Shown: piece after piece, positions 50,958-60,014 of the stretch | How the letters are laid out: every line of letters begins with the position of its first letter | Numbering within the stretch: position 1 is the first letter of the stretch | Source: Fluviicola sp. | GTDB lineage: Bacteria > Bacteroidota > Bacteroidia > Flavobacteriales_D > Crocinitomicaceae | Length of the DNA: 64,000 nt | Assembly: GCF_039596395.1 (NCBI RefSeq) | Contig: NZ_JBCNJT010000001.1 | Span: forward strand, 62,001-126,000 | Reading direction: 5' to 3' | The notes under the pieces: generated by a model | Database searches by the model: none | The model's input: only the letters and a program-made list of their open reading frames with translations | Told to the model about the DNA's origin: nothing | Position numbers and translations under genes: made by a program

Positions 50958-53900
50958 TTATTTTCCTAATAGTACATCGACCGCCTTTTTCAATTGCGCA
51001 TCTTCGCCTTTCAACATGGTGTTGTAGTCGTTTGCCACTTTGAAATCCGGTTCGCACTGATTGTTTTCGTAGTATTTTCCGTCCATGGTCATGACACCAA
51101 CCTGCGGAATTCCGAATACGAGTGAATTGTCCTGCAGGTTTTCCCACCAAACGGCAGTTCCTGTTCCCGGCACCGGCATTCCGACCAGTTTCCCGATGTT
51201 CAACGTTTTGTAAACAACCGGGAACATGTGCGCATCGGAGTAGTTTCCTTCACCCATGATCACACAGCTTGGTTTAGTCCATTTGGAGCCCGGCTCAATC
51301 CCGATTTTCTGTCCGCGCGGTACAAAATTGATGTATTGTTTCCCGGAAAGGAACGTTGCCAGGTCGTCGTGCAACCAGCCTCCGCCGTTGAAACGTGTGT
51401 CCACGATCAAAGCTTCTTTGTTGATGTATTTCCCCATGACCTGGTTGTAGAACTCGCGGTAGCTGTTGTCGTCCATCCCGCGTACGTGCATATAACCCAG
51501 TTTTCCTCCGGATAATTTTTCAGTCATGGCCTGCATGCGCTTGATCCAGCGCTGGTAAAGCAATTCGTTCTGTGCCCCGGCGGAAATTGGTTTGATGATT
51601 TCTTCCCAGCGTTTTCCACTTGCAGGATCGTAAATAGAAAGAAGAACTGTTTTACCGGATTTGCGGTTCAATAACGGATAGTAATTCAATTCAGGTTTGA
51701 TTTCCACCCCGTCGATTTTCTCGATAATGGCACCTGCTTTTACTTTTGTTTCGGAACTAACCAAAGGCCCTTTATCCAAAACCTCCGCGATTTTCAATCC
51801 TGTTCCGGTGAACGTTTCATCGAAGATTACTCCGAGCTGTGCTGTTTCATCGCCATTTTCTTTCCGGGAATAGAAACGGCAACCTGTGTGGGAAGCGTTC
51901 AATTCGCCCAACAACTCACTGCACATTTCTGCAAAGTCGTAGTTGTTATTGATATGAGGAAGGAATTTCGCATACGTTGTTTTGTAATAGTTCCAGTCTG
52001 TTCCCTGTAAATCGGTTACATAGAATTTCGTTTTTACCTGTCTCCACATGTGCTCAAACAAGTAAGCGCGTTCTGCATAACTGTCCTGTGTGCGTTCCGC
52101 TCTGAACGGAATATCCTTGCGTTCTCCTTTTTCAAGGTCCAGACGGGTCAGTTTTCCTTCGATAACAGCATAAATGTTCTTTCCTTCTTTGTCCATGGAA
52201 GTACTCCACACGCCACCTGCTTTCAAAGGAATCAGTATTTTGGTTTCGTGCTCCTTGAAGTTGCGCACATATAAATTCGTTCCGTCTTCGTTCGGAGTCA
52301 GGTAGTACAGTTTTTCACCTTTCGGGCCAAGGAATGCGTCCTGCAAGAACGAAGAATGCTCTGTCAAACGAACCTGGCGATCCATCAATCCGTTCATGTC
52401 GATTTTTAAAGGTTCGGTTTTCTTCGTCGTATCGGCTTTTTCACCTTTTCCTTTTTTGTCTGCCACGGCAGATTCTTTGGATTTCTCTTTGTCCTTATCG
52501 TTTTTCTCTTTTTGTTCCTTCCAAAGCTCGTAATCTGCCTTTTTCATTTTAAACAGGTCGTAAGCATTCTGGTCCAGGAACAGGGCATAAGCATCCTGTT
52601 GCGAACCATGACTGGCCACATTTTTCATCCCATCTCGGTTAGAGAACCATAGAACAGCTTTTCCATCCATCTGGAATTTCGGTCCGCCATTGGAGAAACC
52701 GTTCTGAGTCAGTTCCAGCATCGGTTTGCTTCCGCTAACATCTACCAACCCGATTTGTTCGTGCCAGTTTCCGTCCTGTAAAAATGAAACCAGGATGTAT
52801 TTGCTGTCCGGAGCCCAGTTGAAAGTCTGGTCGCCGTCGCTGTAAGAATAGTTCTTTGTTTCAGGAAGCACATTGCGGATCTTCTTGCTTGCGATATTGT
52901 AAACGCTGACTCCTGTTCTGTTTTCCAGGAAAGCAATTTCTTTTCCGTCCGGGGAATATTGCGGCTGGAAAGATTCGTTTTCGGTTACTACCAGAGCTTC
53001 TTCTTTCAAAAGGGTAGAAGCATAGAAATAGGAATCTTCTTTGCGTGTCATCGTTGTCTGGTAGATTCCCCAGATCTTATTCCGTTCGGAAGCATACAGG
53101 ATGGCTTTTCCGTCCGGTGAAAAACTGACGTTTCGTTCTTCTTCCGGAGTATTGGTAATTTGCTTCGTAACTCCGTTTTCCAGGGAAACTGCAAAAACAT
53201 CCCCGTGGCTCGTGAATACGACTTCTTTCCCGTTCGATGAAACAGCAATTTCTCCCGCTCCGCCGGTTTCTACTTTGTTCTGAATATCTGCATTGCGGTC
53301 TTCGGTGTTGATCCGGATGTTTACTTTTTCCGGATTCGATCCGTCCTTTTGGGTATAGATTTCTCCGTCATACCCGTAGCAAAGTGTATTGTTTTCCGAA
53401 ATGGAAAGGAAACGCACCGGGTTTTTATCGAATTTGGAAACCTGTGTTGCCGAAGCCGGTGCATTCGGATTCATTTTCCAAACATTGTAAGAACCGCTTT
53501 TTTCACTTAAATAATAAATGCTGCTTTCGTCGTTGCTCCAAACCGGATTGCGGTCTTCACCGGCAAATTCGGTCAGTTTGGTGAATTTGTCACCGCTTTT
53601 TTCATACATCCATATGTCGCGGGTAACAGAAGATTGGTGGTGTTTTCTCCACGCATCTTCGTATCCTTTTTTGTCGTGGAAGATCATTTTCGATCCGTTC
53701 TTATTCCATTTGATATTTTCAGCAGTAATCGAAAGTTCCTGCTTTTCGCGGCCTCCGTCAATTCCAACAGAATAAATCTCGCCCAAAGCTCCGTAAGGGA
53801 ATTGAGACATTGCTGCATTATCTACGCGTGATGCGGTAAAAACGATCCGTTTTCCATCCGGTGAAACACATTGAGGATAATCATTGCTGGAATGGAACGT

Positions 53901-54230
53901 CAGTCTTTTGGTAGATCCGCCGGTCAAAGGGACGGAGAACACATCAAAATTCCCGTAACGGTCGGAAGCGAAATAAATGGTTTTTCCATCCGGCGAAAAA
54001 ACCGGCATAAAGTCGTAAGCCTCGCTTAATGTAACAGGAACAGCTGTTCCACCGGTTGCCGGAACCTGGTAGATATCTCCTTTATAGGTAAATACAATTG
54101 TTTTTCCATCGGGGGAAATAACCGGGTAACGCATCCATAACGGCGTGTCGGAAGTTTGTTCCGGCGGGTTTGGCAAGCGAAGGCTCATAACCATCGCGCC
54201 AATCATGACCCAAGCAAATAGTTTCTTCAT
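50958..54230 (-). CDS. Tricorn-like protease: PD40 propeller plus S41 peptidase
   Basis: A 1090-residue exported protein (signal peptide about 1-20). The first ~620 residues hold WD40-like PD40 blades with repeating 'SPDGK(E/R/T)I.F' motifs (VISPDGKTIVFTYKGDIYQV, VFSPDGKTIYFASD). A charged Lys/Asp/Glu linker lies near 560-610 (KEQKEKNDKDKEKSKESAVA). Then come a tail-specific-protease core, a PDZ domain (LGVIFDETFTGTGLKIAEVL, VKAGAIIEKIDGVEIKPELN) and an S41 peptidase with GNYSDAHMFP, the likely catalytic Ser. Acts on periplasmic peptides from larger proteolysis. Length fits bacterial tricorn homologues. No T9SS domain. Confidence 0.93.
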   Translation of the reverse strand: MKKLFAWVMIGAMVMSLRLPNPPEQTSDTPLWMRYPVISPDGKTIVFTYKGDIYQVPATGGTAVPVTLSEAYDFMPVFSPDGKTIYFASDRYGNFDVFSVPLTGGSTKRLTFHSSNDYPQCVSPDGKRIVFTASRVDNAAMSQFPYGALGEIYSVGIDGGREKQELSITAENIKWNKNGSKMIFHDKKGYEDAWRKHHQSSVTRDIWMYEKSGDKFTKLTEFAGEDRNPVWSNDESSIYYLSEKSGSYNVWKMNPNAPASATQVSKFDKNPVRFLSISENNTLCYGYDGEIYTQKDGSNPEKVNIRINTEDRNADIQNKVETGGAGEIAVSSNGKEVVFTSHGDVFAVSLENGVTKQITNTPEEERNVSFSPDGKAILYASERNKIWGIYQTTMTRKEDSYFYASTLLKEEALVVTENESFQPQYSPDGKEIAFLENRTGVSVYNIASKKIRNVLPETKNYSYSDGDQTFNWAPDSKYILVSFLQDGNWHEQIGLVDVSGSKPMLELTQNGFSNGGPKFQMDGKAVLWFSNRDGMKNVASHGSQQDAYALFLDQNAYDLFKMKKADYELWKEQKEKNDKDKEKSKESAVADKKGKGEKADTTKKTEPLKIDMNGLMDRQVRLTEHSSFLQDAFLGPKGEKLYYLTPNEDGTNLYVRNFKEHETKILIPLKAGGVWSTSMDKEGKNIYAVIEGKLTRLDLEKGERKDIPFRAERTQDSYAERAYLFEHMWRQVKTKFYVTDLQGTDWNYYKTTYAKFLPHINNNYDFAEMCSELLGELNASHTGCRFYSRKENGDETAQLGVIFDETFTGTGLKIAEVLDKGPLVSSETKVKAGAIIEKIDGVEIKPELNYYPLLNRKSGKTVLLSIYDPASGKRWEEIIKPISAGAQNELLYQRWIKRMQAMTEKLSGGKLGYMHVRGMDDNSYREFYNQVMGKYINKEALIVDTRFNGGGWLHDDLATFLSGKQYINFVPRGQKIGIEPGSKWTKPSCVIMGEGNYSDAHMFPVVYKTLNIGKLVGMPVPGTGTAVWWENLQDNSLVFGIPQVGVMTMDGKYYENNQCEPDFKVANDYNTMLKGEDAQLKKAVDVLLGK

Positions 54231-54411
54231 AAATTGATTTTAGAATTTTAAAAATAGAGAAACTTTGGATATGACGGTCGGGACAAATGTGGGACGGATA
54301 AAACTAATTGCGAATGATGAATTGCGAATGCCGAATGGTGAAGAAGGTTTAAAAATGTGCAAGAAGTTCAATATGTTCAAAAAGTGAGCAATTCTTATTT
54401 GGATTATGTTT

Positions 54412-54456
54412 GAACCATTTGAACCATTTGAACCATTTGAACCATTTGAACCATTT
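54412..54456. repeat. Five tandem copies of a 9-nt unit, GAACCATTT
   Basis: Five exact copies in the 397-base gap between the tricorn protease and the cupredoxin gene. The gap also holds degenerate GTTCAA pieces (54365-54390) and AT-rich promoter sequence before 54628. The complement frame reads Asn-Gly-Ser repeats but is not a gene. Confidence 0.95.
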
Positions 54457-54627
54457 GGATACTTAAACAACGTCGGAATAAAAATGTCTTCGGCGGGTTG
54501 TGATTCGTAATTTGCAATTGTCGATTCGTAATCGGATTCCAACCTTTCTTAACATTGTGCATTATTTCTTCAGAAATAATTAATTAAATAACAAGGTCTT
54601 CGTACCTTTAAGTAAAACAGTAAGCTT

Positions 54628-55212
54628 ATGAAGAAATTTACGCAAGTGATGATGATGTGTGTGGCGCCGGTAGCATTCGGGCAAACAAATTACACGATTA
54701 ATGCACAGTCAATGTCCTGGTCGCCAAATGACCTGACAATTGACATGGGGGATTCTGTTACATGGGTCAACAATGGATCGGGTTCACACAACCTGAACGG
54801 AACTACTGCGACATATCCTGCAAATCCGGAATCTTTCGGAATGCCTACAGTTGGAACAACCTGGACATTCGGAAAGCGTTTCAATGTGCCGGGAATCTAC
54901 ATGTACCGTTGTGATCCGCATTCTTCGGTAATGACAGGAAAAGTAACAGTAGTTGATCCGAGTTTGGGATTAGGTGAAAACACTGCTTCTGCAATCAGTT
55001 TCGGGCCTAACCCTGCAGGAGAAACGATTACTATTCAAACGAAAGCAACGGATTTCAACGTGGTGATCTATGATATGGCTGGTCACCAGGTGTTGTCGGA
55101 AAATTTGAAAAACAAGCATGAAGTGAATGTTTCTTCGCTGAAACAAGGGACTTATGTGATTGAGATCCGTGCGGAAGGAATGATTGTTCAGGATAAGTTT
55201 ATCAAGAACTAA
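54628..55212 (+). CDS. T9SS-exported cupredoxin (plastocyanin-like)
   Basis: A 194-residue secreted copper protein: signal peptide (about 1-18, ending FGQ), a blue-copper domain with DSVTWVNNGSGSHNLNG, and YMYRCDPHSSVMTGKVTV. Type 1 copper ligands are His54, Cys95, His98 and probably Met102. The last 75 residues are a T9SS sorting domain (SFGPNPAGETITIQ to QDKFIKN), whose 'GPNPAGE' replaces the usual YPNP. Surface electron transfer or copper handling is the likely role; partner unknown. Confidence 0.9.
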   Translation: MKKFTQVMMMCVAPVAFGQTNYTINAQSMSWSPNDLTIDMGDSVTWVNNGSGSHNLNGTTATYPANPESFGMPTVGTTWTFGKRFNVPGIYMYRCDPHSSVMTGKVTVVDPSLGLGENTASAISFGPNPAGETITIQTKATDFNVVIYDMAGHQVLSENLKNKHEVNVSSLKQGTYVIEIRAEGMIVQDKFIKN

Positions 55213-55233
55213 TCGATATTTCAGTAATGAAGG

Positions 55234-55266
55234 AAAACCCGGGGCATGCGTGTTCCGGGTTTTTGT
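55234..55266 (+). terminator. Rho-independent terminator
   Basis: AAAACCCGG (55234-55242) pairs with CCGGGTTTT (55255-55263), 12-base loop, T-rich tail. Ends the cupredoxin gene. Confidence 0.85.
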
Positions 55267-55315
55267 TTTTAAATGAATTTTAAAGTTTCATTTCCGGATT
55301 GCTAATATTTGTGTA

Positions 55316-55323
55316 TATTTTTG
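55316..55323 (+). promoter_or_regulatory. Bacteroidota -7 element TATTTTTG
   Basis: TAnnTTTG match 21 bases before the aminotransferase ATG. Confidence 0.5.
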
Positions 55324-55344
55324 CAACACTAATTTAAAGTAGTC

Positions 55345-56631
55345 ATGGATACAAAAAATGAACTATCAACTCCCCGCGTATCTAAATTGGCGGAACACAT
55401 CATTGGTTCCGAGATCATCAAATTGGCCGCAGAGGTCAATGAGAAGATCAAGCAGGGAGAGAAGGTGTACAATTTAACGATCGGGGATTTCAATCCGAAA
55501 GTTTTTCCAATCCCTGCAGAGTTAAAGCAATTGATACAGGAAGCTTATGCTGACGATCAGACCAATTATCCGGCTGCTGACGGAATGCTGGAATTACGCC
55601 AGGCTGTTTCTCAATTGTTGAGCAAGCGCGGTGATTTGGAATACGCAACCGATGAAATTGTCATTACAGGCGGTGCGCGCCCTGCAATTTATGCCATTTT
55701 CAAAGCTGTTGTCGATCCGGGAGATGCCGTTATTTTCCCTGTTCCGTCGTGGAATAACAACCATTATACCTATTTGAACAATGCACGTCCGATCCTGATC
55801 GAGACGAGTCCGGAAAACAATTTCATGCCACGTGCAGAAGAGATTGCTCCGTTCCTTGCTGAAGCAAGTTTGCTGGCTTTGTGTTCCCCGTTAAATCCCA
55901 CCGGGACTGTATTTTCCAAAGAAGACCTGGAACAGATCTGTGATTTGGTATTGGCTGAAAATAAAAAACGCGAATTATCCGGTGTAAAACCTTTGTACGT
56001 GATGTATGACCAGATTTACTGGCCTTTGACACATGGTTCTATCGAACATTACAACCCGGTTTCTCTTCGACCTGAAATGCGTGAATATACTTTGTTCGTT
56101 GACGGAATCTCCAAATCATTGGCGGCCACGGGGGTTCGTGTCGGCTGGACAATGGGGCCGAAGTTCCTGATCAATAAAATCAAATCGATCTTAACACACG
56201 TGGGTGCCTGGGCTCCGAAAGCTGAACAAGTTGCAACAGCCGCTTATTTGAACGAATTGAGCCAGTACGATGCATATCTGAACCACATCAAGTCGGAAAT
56301 CAATGCGCGTCTGGTTGGGTTTTACAACGGAATTCAATCTTTGAAATCTGCCGGACACCGTGTAGATGCAATAGCTCCGGAAGCTGCGATTTACTTAACG
56401 GTGCAGTTTGCATTGCACGGGTTGAAAACGGAATCGGGAAAGGTTTTGGAAACAACCCAGGACGTTACGAAATACATATTGGATGAAGCTAAAGTGGCGA
56501 TTGTGCCGTTTTATGCTTTCGGTTCTTCTACCGATTCCAACTGGTACCGCCTTTCGGTAGGTACTTGTAAGCTGGAAGATGTAGACGGGGTGATTTCGAA
56601 CCTGAAAACTGCTTTGGAAAAATTGAGTTAA
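55345..56631 (+). CDS. Aminotransferase class I/II (aspartate/aromatic-type)
   Basis: A 428-residue PLP enzyme that moves amino groups between an amino acid and a 2-oxo acid. Motifs: YNLTIGDFNPKVFPIPAELK at the N-terminus, DQTNYPAADGMLELRQAVSQ, EIVITGGARPAIYAIFKAVV, LCSPLNPTGTVFSKEDLEQI, MYDQIYWP, and the PLP-lysine site DGISKSLAATGVRVGW (Lys257). Family fold type I, subgroup Ialpha. Exact substrate (Asp or aromatic) is not decidable from sequence. Single gene. Confidence 0.9.
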   Translation: MDTKNELSTPRVSKLAEHIIGSEIIKLAAEVNEKIKQGEKVYNLTIGDFNPKVFPIPAELKQLIQEAYADDQTNYPAADGMLELRQAVSQLLSKRGDLEYATDEIVITGGARPAIYAIFKAVVDPGDAVIFPVPSWNNNHYTYLNNARPILIETSPENNFMPRAEEIAPFLAEASLLALCSPLNPTGTVFSKEDLEQICDLVLAENKKRELSGVKPLYVMYDQIYWPLTHGSIEHYNPVSLRPEMREYTLFVDGISKSLAATGVRVGWTMGPKFLINKIKSILTHVGAWAPKAEQVATAAYLNELSQYDAYLNHIKSEINARLVGFYNGIQSLKSAGHRVDAIAPEAAIYLTVQFALHGLKTESGKVLETTQDVTKYILDEAKVAIVPFYAFGSSTDSNWYRLSVGTCKLEDVDGVISNLKTALEKLS

Positions 56632-56885
56632 GAGCGAGTTTCGGCTTAAAATAATTTTGATGATGAATCCGGATTGCAACCAGTTTGCGGTCCGGGTTTT
56701 GTTTTTTCATACCGTTTCATTTTTGGGTTTTCGAGTCGTTTTTTGTGAAATAATTGGTGCGTCAATCCTTGAAAAGATATTCACAATTTCAGTTATTGAG
56801 ATGAGGATGAGGTTTCTGAAACGATTTTTTTCATTAAATTTCACACACAGAACTATAAAACTATATTCTAAATTAAACTACGCTT

Positions 56886-59756
56886 ATGAGAAAACTCGTC
56901 TTTTCTGTAGCCGTGCTATGTGGATTTACGTCCTTTTCGCAGGTTACCCAATTGAACAATCAGCAGCTTGCCTCTCCCCAAGAAGTTGAAAAATGCAGCC
57001 AGCATCACCGCATGCAGGAAATGTTACTGAAAGATCCGGCGCGTTATGCAACGGTATTCAGAGAAACCATCGACCCGAAACCAAAAGGTCAGTCTACTTC
57101 AACCGTTAAATCTACCGGGTTAATTTATACCATTCCTGTCGTTTTTCACATTCTCCATAACGGCGGAACAGAGAATATTTCCGATGCCCAGGTAGCAGAT
57201 GCTTTATCAATTCTAAATCGCGATTACCGCCGATTAAATTCAGATGCCAATACGGTTCAAACACCATTCCAGGGAATGCCTACCGATGCGGAGATTAACT
57301 TCGTTTTCGCTACGGTTGCTCCGAACGGGAACTGTTTTTCCGGGATTACACGTACTCAAAATGCATTGACTAATGACGGTTCCGACGGACAGGCACAGGT
57401 AAATGCGATCATTGCAGGAAATAACGTGTACAATGGAGTATGGGCGCATAATAAGTACCTGAACATCTATGTGTGTAAGGATATCGGAGGCGCGGCAGGT
57501 TATACCTTCAACCCGAACGGTAACTCTACTGCGAATGCAACAAATATGTATTACAACGGTATTTTCATTTTGGATGATTACTGTGGTTCTATCGGAACGG
57601 GTTCAACAACTACAAGCCGTGCTTTGACACATGAGGTCGGTCACTGGTTAAACCTTTCCCATACCTGGGGAGACAATAACAATCCCGGGAATGCTTCAAG
57701 CTGCAGTCAGGATGATCACGTACAGGATACTCCGATGTGTATCGGGGTTACAAACTGTAATAACGTAAGCACCATCAACACTTGTGACGATACGAATGAC
57801 CCGAATAACTTCAGTTCCTGGACAACCAACGTAATCGACAACATTGAGAACTACATGGATTATTCCTACTGCTCCAAAATGTTTACACAAGGCCAGGTTA
57901 CCCGTATGAGAAATTCCCTGACAAGCAGTGTCGGCGGAAGAAGTAATATCTGGACAACTGCGAATTTGAACGCAGTAGGTGGCGGACCGGGAACATCTCT
58001 TTGTGCCCTGGATTTCAGTGCGAACCAAACAACCATGTGTACAGGAACAACAGTTACTTATACTCCAAGTCAAACTACAGGTATTGCAACTTATTCGTGG
58101 TCTTTCCCGGGTGGAACTCCAAGTACTTCTACAGCTGCAAGTCCAACGGTTACTTACCCGACAATCGGAACTTACAACGCGAGTTTGAGTGTGACTGCTA
58201 CATCGAATGGGGCTACTTATTCGAAATCAAAGACAAATTACATTACGGTGACTACGGCAACAACAGTAAGCTTACCAATCAGTGAAGGATTTGTTTCAAC
58301 GACTTTCCCTCCAGCAGGTTGGACCATACTTGATAATGGAGCTACAGGTACCTGGACGAGATCTTCTACGGTAGGTCGTGCACCAACAGCCGGAAACTCT
58401 TTGAAATTCGACAATTACAACATTACATCTGGTAATGATGAAATGCGCTTGCCGAAAGCAGATATTGCAGCTTATTCAAGTGCTCAATTAGTGTTTGACG
58501 TAGCTTATGCTCCATACAGTGCTGCTTATTATGACGGATTGGAAGTATTGGTTTCCACAGATTGCGGAAATACCTTTACGACGGTTTATTCCAAATCCTA
58601 TACAACACTGGCAACGGCAAATGCTACCCAAAGTTCCTTTTCTCCATCAACTTCCCAGTGGAGATCTGAAACAGTTGATCTGACTCCATATGTTGGAAAC
58701 AGCTCTGTTTGGATTTCATTTAGAAATATCGGAGGAAACGGAAATAACCTGTACATTGATAATATCAATATTACAGGAGTTAGCGGTACTCCTACAACAC
58801 CGGTTGCTTCATTCAGTTCAACCAGCCAGTCTATTTGTGCCGGACAATCGGTTACTTACACAAGTACTTCTACGAATAACCCGACTTCATACAGCTGGTC
58901 ATTCCCTGGAGGAACACCTTCAAGTTCTACTTCTGCAAGCCAGGTGGTGACATATGCAACTGCGGGAACTTACAACGTTTCATTGACTGCTACCAATGCC
59001 GGTGGATCGAATTCATCCAATCAGACCAGTTACATTACCGTGAATGCTGCACCGGCTGCACCGACAATCAGCGCAGGAGGAACAACAACATTCTGTCAGG
59101 GTGGTTCCGTAACATTGACTTCTTCTACAGGATCGGCTACAACCTGGTCGAATTCTGCAAGCGGTTCTTCCATTACGGTAAATGCAGCAGGAACTTATAC
59201 GGCAACAACAACCGTTGCTTCTTGTCCTTCGGTTGCATCAAACAGCATTGTTGTAACAGTTAACCCGAATCCAAATGTAAGCTTCGGTTCCGTTCCGATG
59301 TTGTGTGTGAATGACGGAATTTACACCCTGACACAGGGAAGTCCTGCGGGAGGAACTTACTCCGGAACAGCTGTAACAGGAAACCAGTTTAACCCGGCAA
59401 CGGCAGGAGTTGGTTCTACGACAGTAACTTATAACTATACGAATGGAAACGGATGTTCCGGATCTGCTCAGACTACAGTTACCGTTGACGGTTGTGCATC
59501 CATTTCTGAGAATGAACTGAACTTCATCACGGTTTACCCGAACCCTTCATCCGGGGCATTTACCATTTCTTCCGGTGAAGTGAATATGAATTCGGTGAAA
59601 GTATACAATGCACTGGGTCAGGTTGTTTATGAAGTTTCTGATTTGCAGACTTCCAAACAAGACGTTGATCTGAAGAATATGGCAAAAGGTGTTTACACGC
59701 TTCGTATTTTAACGGATGTGGGAACACAGCATATTCCGATCGTATTGGAGAAATAA
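56886..59756 (+). CDS. Secreted M43-type zinc metalloprotease with PKD domains and T9SS tail
   Basis: A 956-residue secreted protein: signal peptide to about 19, a zinc peptidase of the pappalysin/cytophagalysin (M43) type with PVVFHILHNGGTENIS near 80 and HEVGHWLNLSHTWG (His249, His253, His259) plus the Met-turn ENYMDYSYCSKMFT. After it come a PKD domain (about 380-450, TYSWSFPGGTPSTSTAA), a jelly-roll (about 470-635), a second PKD domain, an Ig-like segment, one SPAGGTYSGTAV repeat shared with the 16930/19803 proteins, and a T9SS domain (ITVYPNPSSGAF to IPIVLEK). Likely degrades external protein. Confidence 0.93.
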   Translation: MRKLVFSVAVLCGFTSFSQVTQLNNQQLASPQEVEKCSQHHRMQEMLLKDPARYATVFRETIDPKPKGQSTSTVKSTGLIYTIPVVFHILHNGGTENISDAQVADALSILNRDYRRLNSDANTVQTPFQGMPTDAEINFVFATVAPNGNCFSGITRTQNALTNDGSDGQAQVNAIIAGNNVYNGVWAHNKYLNIYVCKDIGGAAGYTFNPNGNSTANATNMYYNGIFILDDYCGSIGTGSTTTSRALTHEVGHWLNLSHTWGDNNNPGNASSCSQDDHVQDTPMCIGVTNCNNVSTINTCDDTNDPNNFSSWTTNVIDNIENYMDYSYCSKMFTQGQVTRMRNSLTSSVGGRSNIWTTANLNAVGGGPGTSLCALDFSANQTTMCTGTTVTYTPSQTTGIATYSWSFPGGTPSTSTAASPTVTYPTIGTYNASLSVTATSNGATYSKSKTNYITVTTATTVSLPISEGFVSTTFPPAGWTILDNGATGTWTRSSTVGRAPTAGNSLKFDNYNITSGNDEMRLPKADIAAYSSAQLVFDVAYAPYSAAYYDGLEVLVSTDCGNTFTTVYSKSYTTLATANATQSSFSPSTSQWRSETVDLTPYVGNSSVWISFRNIGGNGNNLYIDNINITGVSGTPTTPVASFSSTSQSICAGQSVTYTSTSTNNPTSYSWSFPGGTPSSSTSASQVVTYATAGTYNVSLTATNAGGSNSSNQTSYITVNAAPAAPTISAGGTTTFCQGGSVTLTSSTGSATTWSNSASGSSITVNAAGTYTATTTVASCPSVASNSIVVTVNPNPNVSFGSVPMLCVNDGIYTLTQGSPAGGTYSGTAVTGNQFNPATAGVGSTTVTYNYTNGNGCSGSAQTTVTVDGCASISENELNFITVYPNPSSGAFTISSGEVNMNSVKVYNALGQVVYEVSDLQTSKQDVDLKNMAKGVYTLRILTDVGTQHIPIVLEK

Positions 59757-59775
59757 TAAAATCCGATTAATCAGG

Positions 59776-59806
59776 AAGGCCGTTACAATTTGTAGCGGCC
59801 TTTTTT
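59776..59806 (+). terminator. Rho-independent terminator
   Basis: AAGGCCG (59776-59782) with CGGCCTT (59796-59802), inner TAC/GTA step, then T6. Ends the M43 protease. Confidence 0.85.
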
Positions 59807-60014
59807 GTTGAGTACATCTGGCGCAACTTGGCATGTTTGCCAAATGGCAAACCGTAAAACGGTGCGTTATTTTTTGCACAAAAAATACTGACTACTGTTT
59901 TATTTAAAAATGCTGTACGGAAAATCGCAACTGTCAACAACTAACATGCGGAATTCCGTTTTCTAATCCTATGCATACCTAGCAAATTTGTCCCGAAACT
60001 TAAAATTAAAAACC

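Noticed and set aside
54240-54542. A 100-residue reading frame containing Asn-Gly-Ser repeats
   Set aside because: The repeats come from the GAACCATTT tandem array read on the minus strand; no start signal or homology, and the region is the leader side of neighbouring genes.
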